From NCBI GenBank assembly GCA_027422505.1, contig JAPQWV010000655.1, forward strand, positions 62,001 to 126,000: a stretch of DNA of 64,000 bases, in the 5' to 3' direction. The notes beneath the pieces are model-generated. The model was given only the letters and a program-made list of their open reading frames with translations. It did not search any database and was not told the DNA's origin. Source of the stretch: Craterostigma plantagineum (taxonomy: Eukaryota > Streptophyta > Magnoliopsida > Lamiales > Linderniaceae). Below, one piece after another: positions 54,384 to 64,000 of this stretch (position 1 is the stretch's first letter; every line of letters starts with the position of its first letter). A program made the translations under genes and the position numbers.

Positions 54384-56356
54384 TCACAACTGAAGATTCA
54401 ATATGCCCAACATAGTCACAAGGTGTAGGAATCGTTTGACATCCAACGGTTTTGTGAAAATGTCGGCCAGTTGATCTTCAGTAGTGACGTAGTGCAATTC
54501 AATCGTCCCTTGTTCGACATGTTCTTTAATGAAGTGGTGGCGAATATCTATGTGTTTCGTTCTCGAGTGATGTGCTGGATTACTCGTCATCGCAATCGCA
54601 CTCTTTGAGTCACAATAAATGGGAATTTTATCAACATGAAAATTAAAATCTCGTAGTTGGGTTCTCATCCACAAAAGCTGTGAACAACAACTAGCGGCAG
54701 CGACATATTCTGCCTCCGTCGACGAAGTTGAGACACAGTTTTGTTTTCGAGAAGACCAACTCACGAGTTTACCGCCCAAGAAGTGTGCAGCTCTAGAGGT
54801 GCTTTTCCGATCCATCTTGCATCCTGCGTAATCCGAGTCAGAGAATCCAACCAGTTTGAAGTCTGATCGAGTGGGGTACCACAAACCCAGATTGGGTGTT
54901 CCTTTGAGATAGCGGAGAATCCTTTTGACAGCAGTGAGATGGGATTCCTTCGGTGTAGCCTGAAAACGAGCGCAGATTCCTGTCGAGAGAACAATATCCG
55001 GTCGACTAGCAGTGAGGTACAAAAGAGAGCCTATTATCCCACGATAGACGGTTTGGTCAACGGGAGCACCAGATGGGTCCGCGTCAGGTCGGCCAGAGGG
55101 TGTCATAGGTGTAGCAGCAGTCTTAGCATCCTTCATTCCATATTTCTCGAGGATGTCATGGATGTATTTGGACTGGTTGATGAAGATTCCGTCGGGGAGT
55201 TGCTTTACTTGAAGACCAAGAAAGAAATTCAGCTCGCCCATCATACTCATTTCGAATTTCTCTTTCATCAATTCTGCGAATTCTTCACACAATTGTGGTT
55301 CAGTCGATCCAAAAATGATGTCATCGACATAAATCTGTACAATCATGATGTCCGGGCCACTCCGCTTGGTGAATAGAGTTATATCCAGAGATCCTTTCTT
55401 GAATCCAGACTGAACAAGGAAGTCTGAAAGGACGTCATACCAAGCTCGGGTAGCCTGTTTTACTCCGTAGAGGGCCTTGTAGAATCGATATACGTGATGA
55501 GGAAACTCTTCGCTCAAGAACCCTTCAGGTTGATCAACGTACACTTCTTCTTTGAGAAATCCATTCAGAAAAGCAGTCTTCACGTCCATTTGGTAGACCT
55601 TAAAGTTCTTGTGAGCAGCAAAGGCAAGAAAAATTCGTATTGCTTTGATCCTGGCAACGGGGGCGAAAGTTTCATCGTAGTCGATGCCTTCTTGTTGATT
55701 GTACCCCTTAGCCACAAGTCTTGCTTTATAGCGGATGACAATACCGTCTTCATCCTTTTTGTTCTTGAAGATCCACTTCGTGCCGATAATGGATCTGTTG
55801 TGAGGGCGTGGTACGAGTTCCCAAACTTGTAAACGTTCAAACTGATTTATTTCCTCCTGCATTGCAATCAGCCAATCAGGACCGTTGAGAGCTTCAGCTA
55901 CTCGTGATGGTTCGGCTTGACTGAGATAGCAAGCGAACAGACTCTCATTCATCGTAGCCGAACGCGTCGAAACACCGGATGTGGGATCCCCAATAATCTG
56001 ATCCGTAGGATGAGAGCGAGCCCAAAGTGGTACATGGGTCTGTGAGGAGCTAGCCGCATATGTGTCGATTGGAGGCACATTAGATTGGGGTCCGGTGTCC
56101 GAAGAAGAGATCTCAACCGTAGTAGATTGAGAGGGTTCAGCATCAGGATCAGCGATGTTCCCAGGGTTGGGTAAAATGTCGTCTTCGTTGAGATTGAGAT
56201 CATCCAAGTTTGGAGGGACGACATCATCGCCGATAGCTGGTGGTGTAGGTGGGGTGGGTGCAGCGGTAGGTTGAGTGGTGGCGACGGGAGTCTTGGAGAC
56301 TGGATAGAAGTACTCGAAGAGCAGATCGAGATCCAGTTCGCCAGAGTTGCCCTCAA
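54384..56356 (-). CDS. Copia2 reverse transcriptase and RNase H, uninterrupted frame
   Basis: The 607-codon frame 54384-56207 is open throughout. [36 protein letters not shown], motif [31 protein letters not shown], catalytic [26 protein letters not shown]. RNase [66 protein letters not shown], then [12 protein letters not shown]. The Asp-Glu-Asp residues of RNase H and both Asp residues of RT are present, so this is the only polymerase in the window that looks intact. Upstream (56208-56356) the linker to integrase reads in another frame, so the polyprotein as a whole is broken there. Confidence 0.93.
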
Positions 56357-56366
56357 ATGAGGAAGT

Positions 56367-57760
56367 TCACGTCGATGAAAGTTGACCTTTTGTCAACGAT
56401 TGTAGAAGACCTGGTTTTGGACTGATATGAGCAGAAGCCATGAGGTCGCCGCTTTCGTCAAAGGTGACATTTGTGCTCTCAATGACTGATCGTTTCTCCT
56501 TAAGATAGATTCTGTATGCCTTTGAGTTCAGCAAATATCCAACAAAGATGCCTTCAAGTGCTTTTGGATCAAGCTTCCCAAGATGTTGGCGATCATTGGC
56601 CACAAAACATCGGCAACCGAAGACCCTTAGATAAGATATATCTGGGATACGGCGGTTATTCATCATCTCGTATGGGGTGCGGTTGAATCTATTGTGGACG
56701 GAAGCACGGTTTTGCGTGTAGCAAGCCGTTTGAATAGCTTCTCCCCAAAGAGAGTGAGGAAGGCCGGATTGGATGAGGAGAGTCCTAGCTGCTTCAACTA
56801 GTGTCCTATTCTTAGTCTCAACGACACCATTCTGTTCCGGTGTCTTCACAGCTGAAAACTGCTGGGTGATGCCCTGAGTGACAGAGAAATCACTGATCTT
56901 CTTGTTCTTAAACTCAGTTCTGTTGTCAGTTCTGATAATCCGAACCTTCTGTTGATGAAGAGTTTGGGACGTAACAACAAACTCGATGATTATATCAGGA
57001 ACTTCATCCTTTGTACGAACGAGTTTCGTCCACGTGTAGCGTGAGAAGTCGTCGACAATCACAAGAATATACCGTCTTCCTGTAGCCGTAGGCATTGGGC
57101 CACATAGATCCATGTGTAAGAGCTCGAGGATGAGCTTAGAGGACGGTGTTTCCTTGGAGATGTGAGACGATCGCTTCATCTTCCCCAATTCACAGGCTGA
57201 GCAGAGATGTTCCTTATGATATGTCAGTTGGGGTAGACCGTTGACGAGTTTATTCTGACGCAGTTTGTTGATAGTCTTGAAATTGAGATGTGAAAGGCGC
57301 CGGTGCCATAGATCGTTCAACTTGGGTGCTGCACGAGAGAGAAGGCATATTGGTCGAGAGGTCGTAAGATTGAGTACGTAGAGGTGAGACGTGCGCGTTC
57401 CAGAAAGAAGAGGCAGTCCTGAGGCATCGATAATGCTGCAGATGTCAGATTCGAAGATAACCTTGTATCCTTCGTTGCAGAAACGACCAATGCTGAAGAG
57501 ATTGTAGCTCAAATCCTCGAAGTAAGAGATACCCTTAATCGTCAGTTTGTCATGAACGAGATCGCCAGTTCCGAGAATTGACGCCATCTGACTGTTTCCG
57601 AAGGAGACCCTTCTGAGATAGCGCTCGGAAAAGTTGCTCAACAGCTCCTTGTTCCCCGTCATGTGTGTGGAGCAACCCAAGTCTAGATACCACACATGAC
57701 AGACCTGGAACAACATACGTTGGGTCCCCGTTTACGGACGGGACCTTCTTGTGATACAAG
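56367..57760 (-). pseudogene. Copia2 protease end and integrase
   Basis: The 449-codon frame starts with VWYLDLGCSTHMTGNKELLS, the copia protease site; the usual D-S/T-G is D-L-G here. Integrase follows: HRRLSHLNFKTINKL and HLCSACELGKMKR (HHCC), LLHMDLCGPMPTATGRRYIL (Asp), VRIIRTDNRTEFKNKK (Asp; family usually DNGTEF), EQNGVVETKNRTLVEAARTL (Glu; family usually VERKNRT), then TPYEMMNNRRIPDISYLRVF and IFVGYLLNSKAYRIY. The three catalytic acids are kept. The Leu in the protease triad and the frame changes at both ends make it doubtful as a working protein. Confidence 0.9.
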
Positions 57761-58168
57761 CAAAATTTTTATGCGCTTAACGGGAAATGTGGGATCTAAA
57801 TCAGGTTGCGCTAGATCTAATTTTGATTTCCCGTCGTGATTTGTTTGATGGGGCGGGATTATGGTTTTTCTAACCCATATTTGCCTAACTTGTGCTTGCA
57901 TGTACGGTGCCTTATTTATGAATTGGTGTGGGGATTTTGGTTGTTCCTGTCGTCCTTCGGTTTTAGTCGTCTTTTGCTTGCGAGCAGTAGGTGACTTTGT
58001 ATTTAGCGTCGGAAGGCGTTTTCGCTTAACCGTAGGCTTAGACGAACTGGGAGAATGCAAAGGCGTCGTAGAGGAGGTTTGCTTGTTTGGTTGGAGTGTT
58101 GCGTGTTCGTGTGCTTCATATTCATGAAAGCGTGGAAGAATAAAGTCATTGCAGCAACATATAGACAT
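57690..58168 (-). pseudogene. Copia2 linker between coiled coil and protease
   Basis: A basic, Ser/Pro/Thr-rich frame (PTVKRKRLPT; IWVRKTIIPPHQ; DPTFPVKRIKI) that belongs between the Gag extension and protease. It changes frame into the protease near 57.72 kb. Confidence 0.6.
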
Positions 58169-58240
58169 TAGTTTGGCAAATGAAAGATAGGTTTTGGCAA
58201 CATATTTGTCTACGTTCTTAAGATATTGGGATTCAGTACA

Positions 58241-59566
58241 TTAAGAGGAAAGACGAATATAGGATGGTCTTTTCTTCTTGTCATCGAAGAGCGGGTTCTC
58301 CTTTATTTCATACGAACTCCCTTCCAGAGACTTCGAACTCACATTCCCTGTATCCATAAGAATATGAGAGTTAGTGTTAGAACATGTGTCAGCTTCAGGA
58401 GTCATCTTCGCTGTCCTCTTACATTTACATGTTTGAGAATCGGGTACTTGACTCGACGTAGAGGGTTTGTTCGTATTGTGAAATTGCTCTAGGGTAAAGA
58501 TTTTGCTAAGTAGATCTTCTCGCTCTTTTGCAAAGGTTTTCCGCTCTAATTCTAGGGTTCGTTCTAGTTCTGCTATGACCAGAAGTTTCTCTGGGATATA
58601 GATGCGAGACAATGCTTCTCGGAAAGCGATTTCCTGTTCTTCGGTTGGAAACTGAGACTTGATGTCCTCAGAGAGCGAAGGCTTTTTAGTCTTATAACTA
58701 GCATTCAATTCTGCATAGTCGTACGCGATTTCCGCCCAAAGAATATTATGTTCCTTCTTTTCTTCCGAAAGGACAACGGAGGAGGATTTTACAAATGGCA
58801 TGAGCTGTGAGGGAGTACCCTTCCTTGTTTGTAGGAATGATGTACTGTACATGTTATATCTTTTAACCAGTAACGGCGTTGGATCGCAGTTGCTGGCTAG
58901 GCCGATTCCCATCCGGGCGTCGTAGAATTCTGTTTCAACTGGTTGATTCAATAGGCATAAGATGCGTGTGTTTTTGTTTCTAAGGTGAAGTTGCTCTTCA
59001 AGTTTTTTCACCTTTTGGTACAGCCTAACTCTTTCCTTTGTAAGTAGTTCATATTGGGAGGCCGTCAAGAGACGAGATGTTTCACATGAACTGATGGCCA
59101 GTGTGGTTTCCTTAACCTTAGTCTCACTTTGTTTATTCTTGCTTTGCAGACGTTTGACTAACGCTTCAGAGGCCATTAGTCGTTCGTTTGCGCAAGTGAG
59201 CTCTTCTACTTTTAAACTAAGTAAGGCATAGTTGTTTTCAAATTTTAGTTGAAGTTCATCATAATCCCTAGCGTCTACGGTGTGTTTCTTAATGGTATGT
59301 CGGTGATTAAACACGTCATCGAGTTGTGAAATTCGTACTTCAGACTCGGCGTTGGTAGGAGTCTTAGCTGTGTTCTCACTGGTGTTAACCATCTCCTCGT
59401 CCTCGTCATGTTCAACCAGCCTTGCCATGCAGCAATCTTCATCCTTAGGTTCCTCGTCTTCTGAAGTGTTGTTTACCCACTCAGCTTCTTCGGTGAGAAG
59501 AACTTTCCCACTTTCCATTTTGCGGGTCATTCTGGCCTTACGGTCGTAGTAGCCAGAGTCCTTCAC
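58241..59566 (-). CDS. Copia2 Gag C-terminal coiled-coil extension
   Basis: A 441-codon open frame directly after the zinc knuckle. It starts with GYYDRKARMTRK-type text and acidic stretches, then long heptad-like helices (ELQLKFENNYALLSLKVEEL; ANERLMASEALVKRLQSKNK; ELLTKERVRLYQKVKKLEEQ; VIAELERTLELERKTFAKER). Such a long coiled-coil extension between zinc knuckle and protease is usual for SIRE-like elements and probably helps particle assembly. The middle part (TEFYDARMGIGLASNCDPTP, PSQLMPFVKSS) is conserved-looking. The first methionine in frame may not be the true start, since it should be read through from gag. Confidence 0.8.
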   Translation of the reverse strand: MKDSGYYDRKARMTRKMESGKVLLTEEAEWVNNTSEDEEPKDEDCCMARLVEHDEDEEMVNTSENTAKTPTNAESEVRISQLDDVFNHRHTIKKHTVDARDYDELQLKFENNYALLSLKVEELTCANERLMASEALVKRLQSKNKQSETKVKETTLAISSCETSRLLTASQYELLTKERVRLYQKVKKLEEQLHLRNKNTRILCLLNQPVETEFYDARMGIGLASNCDPTPLLVKRYNMYSTSFLQTRKGTPSQLMPFVKSSSVVLSEEKKEHNILWAEIAYDYAELNASYKTKKPSLSEDIKSQFPTEEQEIAFREALSRIYIPEKLLVIAELERTLELERKTFAKEREDLLSKIFTLEQFHNTNKPSTSSQVPDSQTCKCKRTAKMTPEADTCSNTNSHILMDTGNVSSKSLEGSSYEIKENPLFDDKKKRPSYIRLSS

Positions 59567-59569
59567 GCG

Positions 59570-60640
59570 TGGGGCGTGGCATTCCTTGGCAAAGTGGCCT
59601 CACTTTCCACACCGAAAGCACTTCACAGACTTTTGAGGTGCGGATTCCTCCTCTTTCTTTATCGGCTTGGCTTCCTCCGTGGGAGTGGTCTTTCTGGTGC
59701 CGCTAAAGGTTCTTTGGCGATTGGAGGAAGATGAGGATTTTTTTCCGATCTTCTTTGAGACCATCTTTGTGAGCATCGCCAGTTGCTTGCGTAGATCTCG
59801 AACATCTTCATCAGATTCTGTATCAGCTTCGGATCCTGAAGAGGTGATACAACAGCTGATAGCTTCACTTTGTTCTGTTTGGTCTTAGAGGTGGAAGATC
59901 GTTCGGTAGTCTTGTTCGAGGAGAGCCAACGGGTCGACTCGAGTGTTGGTGGACTGAGGTTGTACGTAAGGAGCATAGGCAGACAGGCTGTCGTAAAGAG
60001 CATGGATGGAGGTGTTGGAGAGATCCTTACTCTGAATCATCATCACGGTTGCATTGCCCCAATGTGGTTTGAGGCTACCAAGGAAGCGGTTGTTGATATC
60101 GAATTTGTCCCTCGAGATCTTGGCCTTTTTGAGTTCATTACTTCAAGTATCGGAGGTATGTGTCACGCGGCTCCTCTCCTTCATAGGCCAGGAAGTGTTC
60201 ATACTGCGAGAGACATGCTGATTTCCTCCCCTGAGCACTCTCAGTAGTGCCTGCCATGATTTCCACGAGTTCATCCCATATTTCCTTGGCAGTTGTGCAG
60301 CACTCGATGTGAGCGTAGACTTCATTGCCCATTTCCTGGAAGAGGTATCCTTTGGCATTCTCATCGGCCTGTAGACGAGCCTCTTCATCCTCATTAATGG
60401 GGCCTCTTAGAGTGCGGCGTTCATCCATGGGAGGGTTTGCGTTTGGTTGAGCAGGGATGACTGTCCAGAATTGTGCTGGACCGTTGAAGATGGAGTCTAG
60501 TAGGTATTGAGAGAGTGGTGCGCCTTGTTCCTGATGAACGTGAGGAACCTGTTTGTCCATATGCTGTAATCGCCTTGTCGCAGCATCGGAGGTCTGGTGT
60601 CGGAGCCCACTGTTGAGATGTCATTTGTGGGAGACATGGT
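59570..60640 (-). pseudogene. Copia2 Gag core and zinc knuckle
   Basis: The N-terminal piece starts MTSQQWAPTP near 60624. The UBN2-type core in 60138-60560 has DSIFNGPAQFWTVIPAQPN, LQADENAKGYLFQEMGNEVY, TAKEIWDELVEIMAGT and YEHFLAYEGEEPRDTYLRYL. After a frame change, 59659-60003 is basic and Ser-rich. The knuckle reads KCFRCGK-stop-GHFAKEC (59590-59625): the C, C, H and C are all there but a TGA lies between. Three frame breaks in all. Gag would form the particle. Confidence 0.87.
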
Positions 60641-62203
60641 TGGTGCAGTCGAATCGTCCGTGGTTTTGATCTTGTATAGAAAAGTGGGTTAGTAACGAAC
60701 GAGATGAGAAATATGAGTTCAACGAGTAGAGTTTTGAGAAAAATCGTTTCAAGAATTTCTTAGAACTAAGTGAACGTGTGTGATGGTCGAAAACGTATGA
60801 AGGGAAAATATATCTTGAAGTTCGGAGAAGTTCTAGAAATTTAAAAACGAGATTTGAGGAGTAAATTTTGTCAAAAGTGGTCTAAGGGAATGGGACTAAA
60901 GTGTAAGGGATCAAGAAATGAATGAGTTTGAAAAAAATTTAACCCGAAAAAAAAAATTTAACCCGAGAAAAGAATTTAATGCGAGAAGAGTTTGCGATTT
61001 GAAGAGACGTGATTATAAGATGAATTACCCGAGAAATTACTTGTTGAGAAATTTCGGTGTTTGCTTGAGTTTTTAAAGAGAAATTCTCGGGAAAAAGAAA
61101 AATCTCAGTTGAAAGTTATTTAATTGGATTTTAAAATTTTCGCATGTGAGGAAGTTTCTCAGTTTTGAGAATTTTCAGGTTTGAGAAAAATTTCAGTTTG
61201 GAAGAAGTATCGCGGGTCGAAGTGTGAATTTGAGTAAGTTTCTCGGATTTGAAAAATCGTGGTTTTGAAAAAAAATTCTTGGAAGATAGAAACTTTCTCG
61301 GTTGAAAATTTCTTGGATTTGAAGAAATACGCAGTTGAGAAAAAAATGAATTGAAATTGAAATTTTCGCGCTTTAGAAGACGATACTCGGAATCAAATTT
61401 CGCGGGTATAGAGTTTCGGATTTTGAAAAACTAGGCAGTTGAGAAAGATGAAGTGAAAGTGAAATTTTCGCGGTTTAGATAACGATACTCGGAATCAAAT
61501 TTCGCGGGTATAGAGTTTCTCGGATTTTGAAAAGCTAGGAAGTTGAGAAAAATGAAGTGAAAGTGAAATTTTCGCGGTTTAGATAACGATACTCGGAATC
61601 AAATTTCGCGGGTATAGAGTTTCTCGGATTGAAAAGCTAGGCAGTTGAGAAAAATGAAATGAAAGTGAAATTTTCGCGGTTTAGATAAAGATTCTCAGAA
61701 TGAAATTTATCGGACATGAAACTTTCCCGGACTTGAACGACACAGCAAGAAATTTCGCGGCCAAGAACACTGAGCTACTGTCCATTGCTTGTCGCGAGTT
61801 TTGCCAGAAAATCGTCCGTTTTCACTCAAATCTCAACCAAAATCACTCAAACTTGATCCAAAACTTCAGAAATTCTTCCCTAAACACATAGTGAACCGAT
61901 TTGTGAGCTAAAAACAACAAAACACGGATCAAAACGACCAAAGACATTGAGAGGCCGAGATGACTTTTTCTAAAGATTTTTGCTTCGATCTTGCTCAAAA
62001 CTCGTTAAAACTGATCCAAAAATGTTCTAAAAACATTTTAGGCATAGAATCAATCTGGGGGAAGGTTTTAAACACAACAACGAAGCATTAAAACCCAAAA
62101 CGAGCTCAAAATGCCCGAAAGTGAGTTTTTGCCCAAAACACCTTTGATCTTTCTTGGAATCGAACGAAACTGGATTCAAATCAATGCAGATCGATCCACG
62201 TTT
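60641..62203 (-). other. Leader of copia2 rich in TTTCGCG and TTCTCGG phrases
   Basis: About 1.5 kb without coding sequence between primer site and gag. ATTTTCGCGG, TTTCTCGG and AATTTCGCGG recur throughout 60.95-61.75 kb and include the 104-bp array. Confidence 0.6.
61332..61715 (-). repeat. Tandem array of 104 bp, nearly four units
   Basis: CAGTTGAGAAA or AAGTTGAGAAA starts units at 61332, 61436, 61540 and 61642 (lengths 104, 104, 102 and partial). All share GTGAAATTTTCGCGG, CGATACTCGGAATCAAAT and TTCGCGGGTATAGAGTTTC. Confidence 0.9.
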
Positions 62204-62215
62204 GCTTTGATACCA
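62204..62215 (-). promoter_or_regulatory. Primer binding site of copia2
   Basis: TGGTATCAAAGC on the minus strand, two bases from the LTR; one change from the common TGGTATCAGAGC. Confidence 0.8.
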
Positions 62216-62217
62216 CT

Positions 62218-62774
62218 TGTTGGTCCCGATTGCACCAAACAAGGAATCAAAGAGGCTTTGATGGAATGAAAAGGGAGAGGTTCTCACCTTCAAGTGTGTG
62301 TATTGTGTGAAAAATAGGTTTAGCCTTTTGATCTTTGATTACTTTGAAAATTGTGTTGGTAAAACCTTATATACCACATTAACCCTAGGTATATTAAGGC
62401 CCAAACAATAAAGATTAACTAATTACATTCTAGTCCAAAGCCCAAGCTAAAAGGATAATTACAAAAGATAACCCAAGACTTAAACTGTTGACATAATCTA
62501 AGGAATCAAAGAGGCTTTGATGGAATGAAAAGGGAGAGGTTCTCACCTTCAAGTGTGTGTATTGTGTGAAAAATAGGTCTAGCTTTTTGATCTTTGATTA
62601 CTTTGAAAATTGTGTTGGTAAAACCTTATATACCACATTAACCCTAGGTATATTAAGGCCCAAACAATAAAGATTAACTAATTACATTATAGTCCAAAGC
62701 CCAAGCTAAAAGGATAATTACAAAAGATAACCCAAGACTTAAACTATTGACACAATCTGTAAATATCCTAACAC
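62218..62774 (-). repeat. 5' LTR of copia2
   Basis: On the plus strand it begins TGTTGGTCCC and ends CCTAACACA; in coding orientation it starts TGTGTTAGG. It contains two copies of a 259-bp segment. A TATA-like GGTATATAAGG (minus strand) lies in each copy (near 62370 and 62630), so the LTR may hold two promoters. The outer edge at 62774 is judged from terminal bases only, since no second LTR exists here. Confidence 0.65.
62241..62758 (-). repeat. Tandem duplication of 259 bp inside the copia2 LTR
   Basis: AAGGAATCAAAGAGGCTTTG starts at 62241 and at 62500. The two copies differ by only about five bases, for example CATTCTAG against CATTATAG and GGTTTAGC against GGTCTAGC. Confidence 0.95.
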
Positions 62775-63233
62775 AACCCAAGATGTTCAAGTAGATATTG
62801 CATGGTGTGTAATGTCTTACCAAAAGCGTGGTTGAAAAATCTCATATTTATATCACACGTTTGGTATGAATCATGAACAACAACAATCTGTGCTTTGTAG
62901 TCCACTATTGTAACAACCCAATGACACTGATTGACGTTCACTGGCACGATAATTAATCAGTTTCTTTCCATGGTGTTGCGGGCCAATCAGCAACATTCCT
63001 TCAGCATAAGGTTTGATCACAGAAAGGTTGTGTTGCCCTTCCAATAGGTATTCTGATGTAAATATGTTGTTGAATGCAGTATTCATAAATGTAATGGAGC
63101 GGCGTGCAAGGCTTGTCTTTTGTTGAAGTTCAATAAATCCGCGCAAGCATTCATCCATATGCTGCATGAAACCTGTCAGGAACCGGAACCTTCTATCATT
63201 TTCATGCATATACATTAATTCATGCACTTGCAT
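62775..63233 (-). pseudogene. Ulp1-like (C48) peptidase gene fragment, copy C
   Basis: The frame 62871-63233 contains HMDECLRGFIELQQKTSLAR, equal in place to DECLRGF of copy B. After a frame change, PVNVNQCHWVVTIVDYKAQ (His), VVVHDSYQTCDINMRFFNHA (Asp) and TMQYLLEHLGL follow, and then the text is cut by the copia2 LTR before the Cys segment. Closest to copy A in the block around His and Asp (QCHW; VHDS; DMRFF or NMRFF). No intron is evident before HMDECLRGF in the visible part, since a long open stretch precedes it. Non-functional as it stands. Confidence 0.72.
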
Positions 63234-64000
63234 AATTAATTTTATGGTTCATACACACACATATATATATGACGATATTAATATTTGACTATAGTATTAT
63301 AAGTTATAGTATGGAAATAGGTAATGAAAATAAATCTATTAGTAAGAAGTTTTGATAGGTACCTTAAGAAATATTTTTCGATAAATGATATATATAAATA
63401 TAAATATTGTGGATAAGGTTTACATAGTTCTTGGTGGAAGCATGCATGAAGTTAAAAGTCTTCGATAGAAAACTTAGTCACCAAGGAAGTAACTATACTA
63501 ATAATATAATGTGTATTAGATAACTTATGATAAGTATTAACAAAACATCTATGTCTCTTAGTTATCATTACACGCAAGCTACAAAGTAAATAAAGGAGAT
63601 ATTAATTCAATTATAAAACTATCAAACCCCACATTAGAAAGGAAACGAGGAACTCAAGCCATAAATCAGCATTAAAAAGGGTATGGATTAATGTTATGAT
63701 TTTTAGGTTGCTAGTTATGATTATATCTTAGAAGTTTTCGTAAGCTTGGGCATATTAGGGTTTTTCCTCTGAGGTTTTGAAAGGATTAAATACCTGTTTA
63801 TGTTGGATAATTTTTGGTATTCGAACATGTTAAGGTTTGACATATTATGGGGTTACGATATATTCATGTTCTTAAGAAGGCTAGGTTTGATCGAATTTTG
63901 GAGAAATGTCGATAAGGAAAGGTGTTTTAACTTTTTAGGGTATTGCAGTTATAAGATGTCAAAACAATTCGATATTTAAAGAGGAAAATCTCGAGTTAGA
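63234..64000. other. AT-rich end of window, possible fragment of a long LTR
   Basis: No gene. AAATGTCGATAAGG, AAGATGTCAAAACAATTCG and AATCTCGAG near 63.9-64.0 kb recall the TGTCGAAATC-rich part of solo LTR A3, so another long LTR may begin here and continue past the window. Weak. Confidence 0.3.

Larger units (their letters stand above)
48814..62774 (-). mobile_element. Ty1/copia SIRE-like element with an additional ORF (copia2)
   Basis: On the minus strand from the right: 5' LTR (62218-62774) with tandem duplication, primer site (62204-62215), leader with a 104-bp tandem array, gag, a coiled-coil extension, a linker, protease-integrase, RT-RNase H, a polypurine-like area, a TTTCGC-rich spacer, then an additional ORF in the same orientation (52327 to 48814). 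The RT-RNase H style ([10 protein letters not shown]) and the extra downstream ORF fit the SIRE (Maximus) lineage. The 3' LTR is missing; the element abuts copia1 tail to tail near 48.85 kb. Confidence 0.85.

Overview
The window looks like an intergenic, repeat-saturated stretch of a plant (flowering-plant) nuclear genome. Every substantial coding segment I can recognise belongs to a transposable element: LTR retrotransposons of the Ty3/gypsy Tat and Tekay/Del types, three Ty1/copia elements (two SIRE-like, one smaller), and a Helitron-type element carrying Ulp1-like (C48) peptidase genes. I see no host gene, no rRNA or tRNA gene and no CRISPR array. The species cannot be fixed from the sequence; the mix of families points to an angiosperm, probably a eudicot (inference).

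Layout. 1-13100: a minus-strand Tat-lineage gypsy element (integrase, RT with two RNase H domains, protease, gag, primer site, 5' LTR). An antisense ORF and two tandem-repeat arrays sit in its 3' noncoding region. It is interrupted by two large solo LTRs (4220-6539 and 9712-12780). 13100-15828: small non-autonomous DNA elements (a 251-bp Helitron, a foldback element, two MITE-like units) in AT-rich sequence. 15829-19638: a degenerate minus-strand copia element with both LTRs and a near-perfect target duplication. 20191-30858: a Helitron-type block on the minus strand. It holds a Helitron 3' terminus, two Ulp1-like genes, many copies of a short GTAGTGCAA-type motif, and a Pif1-like helicase that is cut off at its N-terminus. 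30868-48.86 kb: a plus-strand SIRE-like copia element (copia1) whose middle is replaced by a truncated Tekay element (33416-40973) and a solo LTR (41023-43673). 48814-62774: a minus-strand SIRE-like copia element (copia2) with gag, a coiled-coil extension, protease-integrase, an uninterrupted RT-RNase H, an additional env-position ORF downstream of pol, and a 5' LTR with an internal tandem duplication. 62775-64000: a third Ulp1-like gene fragment and AT-rich sequence.

How it fits together. The order of events can be read from the nesting: Tat element, then two solo LTRs; Helitron-type block next to copia1, then Tekay and a solo LTR inside copia1. Two solo-LTR insertions are confirmed because the host reading frame resumes once the insert and one target-site copy are removed. 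Nearly all coding copies are broken, by a stop at the helicase Walker A lysine, a Cys-to-Gly change in one peptidase, an Asp-to-Asn change in copia1 RT, and deletions in RNase H and integrase. The copia2 RT-RNase H frame is the best preserved. The most unusual parts are the Helitron-type block with Ulp1-like genes and its dispersed motif, and the copia2 additional ORF.
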